Origin: AG41 sp035943095 | GTDB taxonomy: Bacteria > Gemmatimonadota > Gemmatimonadetes > Gemmatimonadales > GWC2-71-9 | Reading direction: 5' to 3' | DNA length: 64,000 nt | Assembly (NCBI GenBank): GCA_035943095.1 | Contig: DASZCN010000011.1 | Location: forward strand, 6,727 to 70,726 | Part shown: in pieces, positions 1 through 8,344 of the stretch | Numbering within the stretch: position 1 is the stretch's first letter | How the letters are laid out: each line of letters starts with the position of its first letter | The notes under the pieces: generated by a model | The model's input: only the letters and a program-made list of their open reading frames with translations | What the model was told of the DNA's origin: nothing | Database searches by the model: none | Translations under genes and position numbers: made by a program

Positions 1-309
1 GGCGGCGCGACCACGGTGCGTGGGTTTGTGGACCACCGGTTCCTGGGCGACGCCGCCACCTACGGGAATGTCGAGCTGCGACTCTCGCTCGCCCGATTCT
101 TCCTCCTCGTCCCTGGCGAGCTCGGGGTGTTCGGCCTCGGCGACGCGGGCCGGGTGTATTTCTCGGGCCAAACGTCGGACCGCTGGCACGCCGCTGCTGG
201 CGGCGGGCTCTGGATGTCGTTTTTGAGTCGCGCCAATACCTTGTCCGTGGCCGCGGCGCACAGCATCGAGGGAACGCGGGTGTACGTCAAGACCGGGTTC
301 GCCTTCTAG
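1..309 (+). CDS. Omp85/BamA-type outer-membrane barrel protein, C-terminal end (partial)
   Basis: The reading frame is open from the first base and ends with TAG at 307-309, so only about 102 C-terminal residues are visible. Near the left edge it reads GGATTVRGF, which matches the conserved (G)G..(T/S)VRG(F/Y) element of Omp85/surface-antigen barrels. The chain ends in ...KTGFAF with a terminal Phe, the usual barrel-assembly signal of outer-membrane proteins. The fragment alternates short hydrophobic stretches as beta strands do. The upstream part, which would distinguish BamA, TamA or a fusion protein, lies outside the window. The next gene starts two bases after the stop. Confidence 0.7.
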   Translation, partial: GGATTVRGFVDHRFLGDAATYGNVELRLSLARFFLLVPGELGVFGLGDAGRVYFSGQTSDRWHAAAGGGLWMSFLSRANTLSVAAAHSIEGTRVYVKTGFAF

Positions 310-311
310 CG

Positions 312-3300
312 ATGCAGGCCGAGTGGAAGGCGGATGTTCCGACGCTGGACCTGCTCAACCGGATGGTGTCGGATCCGCTCCCCCTCGACCTCCGCTCCGG
401 CAGGGTGGAACCGTTTTTCCAGCGCGACATCTACTTCGACTCGGCCGACTGGACGTTGCGCCGGCGGGGCGTCAGCTGCCGGTTTCGCATCGGCGTAGAC
501 GATCGGCGCATCCTCACGCTGCGCACGGGTGATCGGTGGGAGGATGGCGCTCTGTTCGCACCTCCGCAGCGGTTCGAGGCAGAGGTGCCCGAGCTCGAGG
601 GTGAACAAGCCCTGGCGGGTACGTCCGACCCGGCGCGCCGCCTGCGAGCCCTGATCGAGCCCGGGCAACTGCTCCCCCGCATCCAGTTCGAGACGGAGCG
701 CCGGGTCCGTCGATCGAAGCCGGCCTGGTTCTTCAGGGCGCGCCACGAGATCCTCTACGACGTCGTGACGGTGCGGAGTCACCATCTCGCGCAAAAGTTT
801 CAGGAGCTCAAACTCCGCCAAGTCGTTAACGGGCGGCCCGCATTAGACCGGCTCGCTCAAGCGTTTCAGCAACGATACGGTTTGCGCACGCTGCTCGTGG
901 GGAAGCAGGAGCGTGCGGAGAAGCTGCTGCGTGAGCTCGAAGCGGACGGCTTGGCGGACGTCACGCGGCGCGGTCGCGAGGTCGCCGTGATCGTGCTCCA
1001 GGCCGGCGCCGTCGCGATGATCGTCGAGTCCGACTCGCTCACGCTGCCGATTCGCCGGGGATCCGGCGAAGAGGGTTGCCGAGACGTGTTGCGCGCATCG
1101 TTCGGCAGCGCGGACGGCCAGGTGCGCCTCCTGGGCACGGCCCCGGCAGGCCTGACGCGCCCCCTGCTCGAGGTCTGGGAGGTGCGCCGCGCGGCCGGAG
1201 CCCCGGATTCGACTGCGGCGGGACAACTCCAATGGTTACCTGTGGAGGAGGTCCTTGCTGCTGCCGGGTCCCCCGGGCTGCGCGACCCGCGGACCCTGGC
1301 CGCTTTGACGGTCGCCGCGCGATCGGAAGCGTTCACCGGCGCCGCCCCCGCCGTCCAGGCGCCGGCGCGAGCGACGGAACGTCGCATTCGACTGTCCGAT
1401 GTCGCGCTCCGGCCGCCGGTCGCCGATCTCAACCGGCTCGGTCCGGAGCATTTCCTGAACAGCGACCTGAGCCTGCTCCACTTCAACGCGCGCGTCCTGG
1501 CGCTCGCGGAAGACGTGAGCGTACCGTTGCTCGCCCGGCTCCGCTTTTTGGCGATCGTCAGCGCCAATCTCGACGAGTTCTTCATGGTCCGGGTAACGAC
1601 CTTGAAGCGGGCGGTGGCAGAGGGCGCGATCGGGCCCGGTGATGATGGCCTGGCCGCCGAGGAGGCCCTGCACGTCATCGGAATCCGGGTTCGGGCGCTG
1701 CTGGAGCGTCAGGCGCGTTGTTTCGCCGACGCATGCCGTCCAGCGCTCGCGGCACACGACGTCCGCATTTTTTCGTGGACAGAGCTGTCCCAGGCGCACC
1801 AGGAGCGCCTGGGGCGCTATTTCATGGAGGAGATCTTCCCGTTCATCTCCCCGCAAGCCATGACCCGCGCGCCGGGTCACCCGTTCCCCCTGATCCCCAA
1901 CCTGCGCCTTTCCCTCGCGGTCCTGGTGCGCGATCTCGGAGGCGGACCGACGCACTTCGCCTATGTGAAAGTTCCGGACGATCGACCGCGGTTCGTTCCG
2001 CTCGAGGACGGCTCCGGTTTCGTCGCCCTCGAGGAGATCATCCGCGCAAACCTCCGACCGGTTTACTCGGGCCGGATCGTCGACGCGGCCTATGCGTTCC
2101 GTGTGACCCGGGGCGCGGATTTGGAGCTCGACGAGCAGCACGCCTCGAGCTTGATGCAGATCATCGAAGAGGAGACGAAGCGGCGACCGTATGGCGCCGC
2201 CGTGCGTGTCGAGGTGGAGCGCGACATGCCCCAGGCGGTCCGGGAGCTGCTCCTCCGGGAGCTGCAGTTCGAGGACACGGCTCCCGCCGGCTCCCTAGGC
2301 CCGAGCGACCTCTACGTCGCGCCAGGCCTCGTGGATTTCGCAGGTCTGCGTGACCTCGCCCGCCTGCCCCTTCCCGCGCTCGACTATCCACCGCATCGCG
2401 GCGCGTCGCCCATCGAGCCGGCACGCTCGATCTTCACGGTCCTCACCGAGCGTGACGTCCTCGTCCACCACCCGTACGACGATTTCGAGGCGACCGTTCA
2501 GCGATTCGTGCTCGAGGCGGCGGACGACCCGGACGTCGTCGCCATCAAGCAGACGCTGTATCGCGCCGGAGGGCGCTCGGAGATCGTCGATGCCCTCGTC
2601 CGCGCGGCGGGGCGCGGGAAAGAGGTGTTCGTGTTCGTGGAGCTGAAAGCGCGCTTTGACGAGGAACGCAACATCGAGTGGGCCCGGAAGCTCGAGCAGG
2701 CCGGTATCCGGGTCGTGTACGGGCTGGTCGAGCTCAAGACCCACGCCAAGACGGCCCTCGTCGTACGGCGCGAGGCTGGCGGGATTCGGCGCTACGTCCA
2801 CGTCGGGACGGGCAATTACAACGCCGCGACCGCGGCGACCTACACGGACCTGGGGCTACTGACGGCGGACCCCGACCTCGGTGCCGACCTGAACGACTTG
2901 TTCAACGAGCTTTCCGGGTCATCTCGGCCGCCCCAGACCGCGTTCCGACGGATTCTCGTATCGCCCACGTTCCTCACCAAGCGTCTCCTCGAGCTCATCG
3001 CGCGTGAAGCGGACCACGCGCGGGCGGGCCGCGATGCCCGCATTCGCGCGAAGATCAACGGGCTCGCCGACTCCGAGATCATCGAGGCGTTGTACCGGGC
3101 GTCGCAGGCGGGGGTCGATATCGCGCTCGTGGTCCGGGGCGTCTGCACGCTCCGCCCCGGCGTCGTGGGGCTGTCGGAGCGGATCCGCGTCACGAGCGTC
3201 ATGGGACGCTTCCTCGAGCATGGCCGCATCTACCATTTCGCGAATGGCGGCGAGCCGGAGTACTACATCGGCTCCGCAGACTGGCGCCCGCGCAACCTCC

Positions 3301-3503
3301 GACAGCGCGTCGAGGTGGTGGCGCCGGTCCTAGACCCTGGAAGCCGCGCCAAGCTCGACGGCATCCTCGACTTGCAGCTCGCCGACCCGACAGCGTGGGA
3401 CTTGGAGTCGGATGGAACCTATCGGCGCCGCGCGCCCGAGTCGGGGGCGGATCGGCGGACCTCACAAGAGCGGTTGCTCGCGCTGACCAGTGCGATCACT
3501 TGA
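312..3503 (+). CDS. ppk1: Polyphosphate kinase 1 with N-terminal CYTH and Nudix-like regions
   Basis: This 1063-residue protein is far longer than the usual ~690-730 residues of PPK1. From about residue 378 it is a complete PPK1, which reversibly moves the ATP gamma-phosphate onto polyphosphate. It shows the N-domain (SANLDEFFMVRV at 417-428), His830 in HVGTGNYN, which corresponds to the autophosphorylated histidine, and His970 in FLEHGRIYHF, the second active-site histidine. Residues 1-200 look like a CYTH/triphosphate-tunnel domain (EWK at 4-6, YFDS at 41-44, CRFRIG at 56-61). Residues 222-335 resemble a Nudix fold, but the Nudix box (around GSGEEGCRD, 250-258) is degenerate. The PPK1 assignment is secure; the CYTH call is good and the Nudix call is an inference. 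The stop overlaps the next gene by 14 bases. Confidence 0.95.
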   Translation: MQAEWKADVPTLDLLNRMVSDPLPLDLRSGRVEPFFQRDIYFDSADWTLRRRGVSCRFRIGVDDRRILTLRTGDRWEDGALFAPPQRFEAEVPELEGEQALAGTSDPARRLRALIEPGQLLPRIQFETERRVRRSKPAWFFRARHEILYDVVTVRSHHLAQKFQELKLRQVVNGRPALDRLAQAFQQRYGLRTLLVGKQERAEKLLRELEADGLADVTRRGREVAVIVLQAGAVAMIVESDSLTLPIRRGSGEEGCRDVLRASFGSADGQVRLLGTAPAGLTRPLLEVWEVRRAAGAPDSTAAGQLQWLPVEEVLAAAGSPGLRDPRTLAALTVAARSEAFTGAAPAVQAPARATERRIRLSDVALRPPVADLNRLGPEHFLNSDLSLLHFNARVLALAEDVSVPLLARLRFLAIVSANLDEFFMVRVTTLKRAVAEGAIGPGDDGLAAEEALHVIGIRVRALLERQARCFADACRPALAAHDVRIFSWTELSQAHQERLGRYFMEEIFPFISPQAMTRAPGHPFPLIPNLRLSLAVLVRDLGGGPTHFAYVKVPDDRPRFVPLEDGSGFVALEEIIRANLRPVYSGRIVDAAYAFRVTRGADLELDEQHASSLMQIIEEETKRRPYGAAVRVEVERDMPQAVRELLLRELQFEDTAPAGSLGPSDLYVAPGLVDFAGLRDLARLPLPALDYPPHRGASPIEPARSIFTVLTERDVLVHHPYDDFEATVQRFVLEAADDPDVVAIKQTLYRAGGRSEIVDALVRAAGRGKEVFVFVELKARFDEERNIEWARKLEQAGIRVVYGLVELKTHAKTALVVRREAGGIRRYVHVGTGNYNAATAATYTDLGLLTADPDLGADLNDLFNELSGSSRPPQTAFRRILVSPTFLTKRLLELIAREADHARAGRDARIRAKINGLADSEIIEALYRASQAGVDIALVVRGVCTLRPGVVGLSERIRVTSVMGRFLEHGRIYHFANGGEPEYYIGSADWRPRNLRQRVEVVAPVLDPGSRAKLDGILDLQLADPTAWDLESDGTYRRRAPESGADRRTSQERLLALTSAIT

Positions 3504-4110
3504 AATAGTCGTCGGAGGCGCGACGCTCGGCGTCATCGGGTTGCTCGCCGGCCCCTCCTTGAGCGCCCAGGCGTGTCGGGAGCCTCACTACCGCTGGACG
3601 GCGAAGGTCGACACTTCAGGGGTGGCCGTCCCTCCGCAGCCGACATCGGTGGCAGCCATGCTCGCGACGTGGGCACCTCCGTTGCTCGCGTCGCGCGATG
3701 ATTGTGCGCCGCGCGCCGAGCGCGAGCTGCGGACGTACGCGCTCCTCGCCTGGGTGCGACGGGTCGACAAATACAAGGACGACGAAGATTGGCACGTCGA
3801 GCTGACTGATCGGGCCGACACTCCGCCCGACTCGTGTATCGTCGCCGAGATACCCCATCCGCGCTATAGCGGGCGCTACGCCCTCGCGCGATCAGCCCTC
3901 GACTCGTTGATCGCGGGCCGCCGGCTCGGGAAGGGTGGCATCCTCCGCCGGCCGGTCCAGGCGCGCGTCATGGGGCTGGCCTTTTTCGATGGCCAGCATC
4001 GCCGCGGTGGTCGGCGCAGCGAACGGATCGACGGAGGGCACGGCCGCTGCAACGCCTCCGTGCGGGCCCTGTGGGAGATTCACCCGGTGTACCGCATCGG
4101 CTCTCCCTGA
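3490..4110 (+). CDS. Secreted hypothetical protein
   Basis: This is a 206-residue protein with a GTG start that overlaps the end of the ppk fusion. Residues 1-26 form a signal peptide (hydrophobic VVGGATLGVIGLLAG, then SLSAQ-A), so it is probably periplasmic. The C-terminal half carries FFDGQH and, near the end, GHGRCN...WEIHPVYRI. This FFD..H / EIHPV pattern recurs in uncharacterised secreted bacterial proteins. No catalytic motif with a known role is visible. Coupling to ppk suggests co-expression only. The gene converges on and overlaps the diguanylate cyclase gene at 4080-4110. Confidence 0.65.
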   Translation: MRSLEIVVGGATLGVIGLLAGPSLSAQACREPHYRWTAKVDTSGVAVPPQPTSVAAMLATWAPPLLASRDDCAPRAERELRTYALLAWVRRVDKYKDDEDWHVELTDRADTPPDSCIVAEIPHPRYSGRYALARSALDSLIAGRRLGKGGILRRPVQARVMGLAFFDGQHRRGGRRSERIDGGHGRCNASVRALWEIHPVYRIGSP

Positions 4111-5639
4111 GCCCGTGCCACTCGATTTCTCCCGCCCTGCTTCGCGCGGTAGAGTGCCGCGTCCGCGACGACCCGCAGGTTCTCCACGGTGCTGACGGTG
4201 TCGGGGTAGCCCGCCACTCCGCACGAGATCGTGAGCGGGTAGGCTGCGCCGTCCCAGCGCCAAGCGGTCGACTCGACGGTCGCGCGGATTCGCTCCGCGA
4301 CCTCCAGTCCCGACTCGATCGGGGTGTGCGGCATCCAGATCGCGAACTCTTCACCGCCGATTCGCGCCACGAGATCCTTGTCCCGCACGGCTTCTTCGAG
4401 GATTCGGGCGACGTGCCGCAGGGCCCCGTCGCCGGCCGCATGCCCCAACGTGTCGTTCAGCTTCTTGAAGTGGTCCAGGTCCGCGTAGATGAGCGTCGCG
4501 ATCAGGGGTTGCTTGCTCTCGTGGAGACTGAGGACTCGCTCCAGCTCCCGCAGATTGCGCAACCCGGTGAGGGGATCCTTCACCGCCCGCTGCTCCGCTT
4601 CGTGGAGCGCACGCGCCGCGGCTAACCGCGACCCCAGCTCCGCAACCAGGCGCTGGAGCTGATCGGCCGAAGGCGTGCCGGCCGGGAAGGGCGGCCCCAT
4701 GACTACGAGCGCCCCGATCGCGAAGTGTCCGTCGAGTAGGGGATACGCGGTGCCCGCGCGGTCGCGGCGTCGCCGGTCCGGCAGCGCGCCGCCGAACACA
4801 TCCTCCGACCCCTGCGAGGCGACGGGCACGCGCGCGCCGATCGCGCGCAGCGCGGGAGCGTCGGGCGTGAGGGTCAGCCCTTCAAGCCTGCCGTCCACCC
4901 GCTTGGACACCGCCACGACGCGTGCCTCGGCGCTAGCGGGGCCGAAGCCCTGGAGGATGATCGCGGAGCCGCGCTCGGTCAGTTGCTGGGCTAACGCCAC
5001 GCCCGCCCTGACAATTCCTTCGAGGCTTTGCGCTCCCCCGGTCATAGCGGCGAGCTGCTTCACCACAAACTGGGCTGGTTGATCGGTAGCCTGCTGTTGC
5101 CGCAGGAGCCGCATGCTCGCGACCAGGCGGCGCAGCTCCTCGGTCGCGCTCTCCGCGGCGCTCGCCGGCGGGTCCACCGCGGGTAGCAGCAACCCCGCGC
5201 CCCACGGGAAGTCCCCGACGGCCACGTAGGTGCCCGCCGGATCGCGCGCCACATGGACCCGCCCGTCTATCGAGGCGAGCTGCACGAGGGCGGCCCCTCG
5301 TTGCCGGGCCGCCTGATCTAACGCGTCTCCCCCCCGCCCCCCCCGCCCCACCGTTTCGAGGTCGCCCTCCTCGAGACCGACGATCCAGCCGGCGCGGGCC
5401 CCGTAGGACCGGCACAAGAGGTCAAGCACGTGCTCGAAGTCCGACGGGCGACTGAGCGGCGCGTCCGCGAGCCAGGCGCGAACGATGGGCGGCAGCGCGA
5501 GGCCGATGGCGACAAGAAAGCCGCCGAGCGCGGCGACCAGAGCCCACACGTTGGCGGAGAGGACAGCGGGGACGACGGCGGCCAGGCCGAGCACCGCGAG
5601 AAGGCGCCCGACCCAAACCCCCGCGGGGGGGAGCTTCAT
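4080..5639 (-). CDS. Membrane-anchored diguanylate cyclase (GGEEF)
   Basis: This 519-residue protein makes cyclic di-GMP from two GTP. Two membrane segments lie at about 10-28 and 31-50, followed by a long soluble sensor region of possible GAF type, then a GGDEF domain from about 350. The active-site loop is GGEEF at 428-432. An RxxD product-inhibition site is intact at R419-D422, at the standard spacing, so the enzyme should be active and feedback regulated. The start is ATG 5639-5637, which overlaps the larB stop as ATGA; a longer Arg-rich extension upstream is larB sequence in another frame. It is the last gene of the dusB-larB-DGC unit. Confidence 0.9.
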   Translation of the reverse strand: MKLPPAGVWVGRLLAVLGLAAVVPAVLSANVWALVAALGGFLVAIGLALPPIVRAWLADAPLSRPSDFEHVLDLLCRSYGARAGWIVGLEEGDLETVGRGGRGGDALDQAARQRGAALVQLASIDGRVHVARDPAGTYVAVGDFPWGAGLLLPAVDPPASAAESATEELRRLVASMRLLRQQQATDQPAQFVVKQLAAMTGGAQSLEGIVRAGVALAQQLTERGSAIILQGFGPASAEARVVAVSKRVDGRLEGLTLTPDAPALRAIGARVPVASQGSEDVFGGALPDRRRRDRAGTAYPLLDGHFAIGALVVMGPPFPAGTPSADQLQRLVAELGSRLAAARALHEAEQRAVKDPLTGLRNLRELERVLSLHESKQPLIATLIYADLDHFKKLNDTLGHAAGDGALRHVARILEEAVRDKDLVARIGGEEFAIWMPHTPIESGLEVAERIRATVESTAWRWDGAAYPLTISCGVAGYPDTVSTVENLRVVADAALYRAKQGGRNRVARAQGEPMRYTG

Positions 5640-6322
5640 GAATGATTGATGCGACTCGCGGCGGCGGCGGCGCCGAACCCGTTGTCGATGTTGACGACCG
5701 TGATACCCGCCACACACGAGTTGAGCATGGCAAGCAGGGCCGCGATGCCGCCGAACGACGCGCCGTACCCCACGCTGGTCGGGACCGCGATCACGGGTAC
5801 GGCGACGAGGCCGCCGACCACGCTCGGCAATGCGCCTTCCATCCCCGCAACGACGATAATGACGGCGGCACTGCGCAGCGCGTCGGTCTGGGTGAGGATG
5901 CGGTGGATCCCCGCGACCCCGACGTCGGTGAGCCGGGCGACCGCGTTCCCGAACGCGCGGGCTGTCAGGGCCGCCTCCTCGGCGACGGGGAGATCGCTCG
6001 TGCCAGCCGTGACGACGAGAATCGTCCCCCGCCCCGTCGGCGCGGGCTCGGGATCGGCCGGAAGGTAGACGACGCGACCAGGCTCATTCACCTCCGCGCG
6101 CGGGAACCGCGCCACCAGCGCCTGACGGTGGACCGGCTCCACCCGCGTCGCGAGAAAGCTTCCGCCTCGGGCCTCGAGCCGTTCGGCGATGCCCACCACC
6201 TGCTCGGGTGTCTTGCCCTGACAGAAAATCACCTCCTGGTGCCCCTGGGTGACGGGCCGGAGGTGATCGATAGACGCGAACGGGAGGCGCTCGACGAGCC
6301 GCCCCAGGTCCTCGAAATTCAC
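5636..6322 (-). CDS. larB: LarB-like pyridinium-3,5-biscarboxylate mononucleotide synthase
   Basis: This 228-residue protein belongs to the LarB/PurE-like family. LarB carboxylates and cleaves nicotinic acid adenine dinucleotide in the first step of nickel-pincer nucleotide synthesis. Visible hallmarks are the N-terminal EVIFCQGKTPEQ segment and the PurE-like C-terminal core with TAGTSDLPVAEEA, VVAGMEGALPSVVGGL and the Gly/Ala-rich end VGYGASFGGIAALLAML. Its length is normal for the family. The start is GTG, overlapping the dusB stop as GTGA. No larC, larE or lactate racemase gene lies nearby, so the pathway partners must be elsewhere or absent. Confidence 0.88.
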   Translation of the reverse strand: MNFEDLGRLVERLPFASIDHLRPVTQGHQEVIFCQGKTPEQVVGIAERLEARGGSFLATRVEPVHRQALVARFPRAEVNEPGRVVYLPADPEPAPTGRGTILVVTAGTSDLPVAEEAALTARAFGNAVARLTDVGVAGIHRILTQTDALRSAAVIIVVAGMEGALPSVVGGLVAVPVIAVPTSVGYGASFGGIAALLAMLNSCVAGITVVNIDNGFGAAAAASRINHS

Positions 6323-7308
6323 GCGGCCTGCTCCACGGCGTCCCCGGCGAGGTAGGCGGTGAAGATCGCCTCGGCCTGCTGCATCGACTCGATCTGAAAG
6401 AGTCGCTCGCGCAGCTGAGACGCTCCCGGCACGCCTTTGGTGTACCAGCCGAAGTGTTTGCGAAACTCGAGGGCGGTCTTCCGCGTGTCTCCCTGGAGGC
6501 GGAGCGCGAGGCGCGCATGCTCGAGCGCCGTCGCAAACCGCTCGTTCGGTCGGGGATCGGGTCGCATCGGCCGCCCGGCGAGCAGGTCGCGCGCTTGCGC
6601 GAAGATCCAGGGGTTACCAAACGAGCCCCGCGCGATCATGACGCCGGCACACCGGGTGTGGGCGCGCATGGCCACGACGTCCGTCGCGGTCGTGACGTCG
6701 CCGTTGCCGATGACGGGGATGTCCAGGGCCTCCACGACCCGAGCGATCTCATCCCAGTTCGCCTTGCCGGCGAACATCTGCGTCCGAGTGCGCGCATGGA
6801 GGGTGAGCGCCCGCGCCCCCGCCTCACGGCAGCGCGCGGCGATAGTCACGGGATCACGCTGTGCATCGTCCCAGCCGCTGCGGATCTTGACGGTCACGGG
6901 CAGGTGCGTCCCACTTTGCACCGCGCGAATGATGCGTTGCACCAACCCGAGGTCCTTCAGGCATCCGGACCCCCCGTTGTTCTTCACGACCTTCTTCACG
7001 GGACAGCCGAAATTGATGTCGATGAAATCGGGCTCGCAGACCTCCGTGACCATCTCCGCCGCCCGGGCCATGACCGTGGCGTCCGCGCCATAGAGCTGGA
7101 TCCCGATCGGGCGCTCTGCTTCCTCGAACCGCATGTCCTGAAACAGGTGCGCGAGGCCGCGGGCCACGCCGACGGCCGAGATGAACTCGGACACGACGAC
7201 GTCGGCGCCGAACCGTCGGGCGATGAGCCGGAAGGGTGATTCCGACACGCCCGCCATGGGGGCGAGGAAGAGGGGGAATTCGTGCCCGGTCGGATACGGG
7301 AAGTCCAT
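6319..7308 (-). CDS. dusB: tRNA-dihydrouridine synthase
   Basis: This 329-residue flavoprotein reduces uridines in the tRNA D-loop. The TIM barrel begins FPLFLAPMAGVSESPFR. The catalytic Cys102 sits in NFGCPVKKVVKNNGGSGCL, and the FMN phosphate-binding region GNGDV...ARGSFGNPW follows. The ATG at 7308 is preferred to a TTG 12 codons upstream because the family core starts about here; no strong Shine-Dalgarno is seen for either. It is the first gene of a three-gene unit with larB and the cyclase, and is divergent from the ptsN-like gene. Confidence 0.93.
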   Translation of the reverse strand: MDFPYPTGHEFPLFLAPMAGVSESPFRLIARRFGADVVVSEFISAVGVARGLAHLFQDMRFEEAERPIGIQLYGADATVMARAAEMVTEVCEPDFIDINFGCPVKKVVKNNGGSGCLKDLGLVQRIIRAVQSGTHLPVTVKIRSGWDDAQRDPVTIAARCREAGARALTLHARTRTQMFAGKANWDEIARVVEALDIPVIGNGDVTTATDVVAMRAHTRCAGVMIARGSFGNPWIFAQARDLLAGRPMRPDPRPNERFATALEHARLALRLQGDTRKTALEFRKHFGWYTKGVPGASQLRERLFQIESMQQAEAIFTAYLAGDAVEQAA

Positions 7309-7388
7309 GTCACACAACGTAATGACGCGTTGCGCCGCGAGCAACCAGCCGTTAGGTTTCGCCGCCGTTTCGACTGGAGCGACTCGAC

Positions 7389-7841
7389 GTGCGCTTGCGC
7401 GACTTCTTCGCCGACGATGCGATCAACCTGCACCTGCAAAGCGCGACCAAAGACGACGTTTTAAAGGAGCTCGTCGGTCTCCTCAAGCTCGACGACAAGT
7501 CCGAGCAAACGCTCGTCAAGATGTTGAAGCGTCGCGAAACGCTCGGCTCGACCGGAATCGGCCAGAACATCGCCATCCCGCACTCGCGAGCCCTCGCGGT
7601 GAGCCAGCTCCGGGTCGCCTTCGGGCGGAAGCTCGAAGGCATCGACTTCAACGCCATCGACGGCAAGCCGGTCAATTATTTTTTCCTGATCGTCGCGCCT
7701 CCCCTCGAGGTCTCCAACCAGTACCTGCCGGTCCTCGGCAAGATCGCCCAGTTCGCGAAGGAGCCCGATGTACCGACGAAGCTGGCGCGCATCGGGACGG
7801 CGCTCGAGTTCCTCAAGCTGCTGGAAGACAAGAACATCTAG
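7389..7841 (+). CDS. ptsN: PTS EIIA domain protein of the PtsN (nitrogen) type
   Basis: This 150-residue single-domain EIIA of the fructose/mannitol class starts at GTG. The phosphoacceptor is His65 in GIGQNIAIPHSR, the family signature. No EIIB or EIIC gene is adjacent, which fits a regulatory PTS (EIIA-Ntr) rather than a sugar transporter. The gene stands alone on + between dusB (divergent) and the repeat-bounded four-helix-bundle gene. The left inverted repeat of that unit begins four bases after the stop codon. Confidence 0.88.
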   Translation: MRLRDFFADDAINLHLQSATKDDVLKELVGLLKLDDKSEQTLVKMLKRRETLGSTGIGQNIAIPHSRALAVSQLRVAFGRKLEGIDFNAIDGKPVNYFFLIVAPPLEVSNQYLPVLGKIAQFAKEPDVPTKLARIGTALEFLKLLEDKNI

Positions 7842-7845
7842 CGAC

Positions 7846-7864
7846 GTCGTACGACGCTACGTCG
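7846..7864 (+). repeat. Left inverted repeat of the four-helix-bundle unit
   Basis: These 19 bases match the reverse complement of 8321-8339 at 17 of 19 positions, with a perfect core of 14 (7849-7862 against 8323-8336). The 12-base stretch 7845-7856 is itself a perfect palindrome. The two copies bracket one gene, as the ends of a small inserted unit would. Confidence 0.7.
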
Positions 7865-7950
7865 CTACGTTTTATCGTGGCGTTCATTTTCGATCGTCAG
7901 TGCAGCGGAATGGTTCTGGCTGACGCCTGGGGTGTGCTTAGGATGGCCCC

Positions 7951-8328
7951 ATGGGGGACTTCCGTGAGTTGCGGGCTTGGCGCGAGGCCAAGAACCTGGT
8001 TCTGCTTTCCAGCAAGGCGATCAGGAAGCTTCCGTCGGATGAACGGTTCGCGTTGGGAGTTCAGTGGAGACGCGCAGCATACAGCGTCGCACTCAACATC
8101 GCGGAAGGAGCGAGCAGGCGCGGACCTCGGGAGTTTCGTCGCTACCTCGACATAGCACGAGGCTCGCTGCATGAACTGGAGGGGATCCTGGAGCTGGTCG
8201 AGCTGCTAGAGTACCTCCCCTGCGAAGAGCTCTTACTGCTTGCTGTCGCCCGGGACAACTGCGCTAGACTCGTGTACGGGTTGTTGCGGAAGATGGCACA
8301 GCCGCCAGAAAGGAGTTCTACAACGTAG
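7951..8328 (+). CDS. Four-helix bundle protein (23S rRNA intervening-sequence/Avd-like family)
   Basis: This 125-residue, all-helical protein begins FRELRAWREAKNLV and has the family's ...RRAAYSVALNIAEGASRRGPREFRRYL core (A(L/V)NIAEG is the signature). Related proteins are encoded in intervening sequences of 23S rRNA genes and beside diversity-generating reverse transcriptases, but most are stand-alone and of unknown function. No reverse transcriptase or rRNA is nearby. The gene lies within an inverted repeat whose right copy contains its TAG stop, and its base composition is less GC-rich than its neighbours. AGGA at 7940-7943 may be the ribosome site, or part of a -10 element TAGGAT. Confidence 0.85.
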   Translation: MGDFRELRAWREAKNLVLLSSKAIRKLPSDERFALGVQWRRAAYSVALNIAEGASRRGPREFRRYLDIARGSLHELEGILELVELLEYLPCEELLLLAVARDNCARLVYGLLRKMAQPPERSSTT

Positions 8329-8339
8329 CGTCGTACAAC
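8321..8339 (+). repeat. Right inverted repeat of the four-helix-bundle unit
   Basis: This is the reverse complement of 7846-7864 with two mismatches. It overlaps the last codons and the TAG stop (8326-8328) of the four-helix-bundle gene and ends six bases before the guaA stop codon. Confidence 0.7.
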
Positions 8340-8344
8340 ACTAG

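Noticed and set aside
7309..7388. Promoter for the ptsN-like gene (TTGCGC-17-TAGGTT)
   Set aside because: The hexamers match consensus too weakly in GC-rich sequence to be claimed as a feature.
7181..8155. 324-codon open frame on + spanning dusB, ptsN and the four-helix-bundle gene
   Set aside because: It runs through three better-supported genes in a different frame, has no motif and is Arg-rich.
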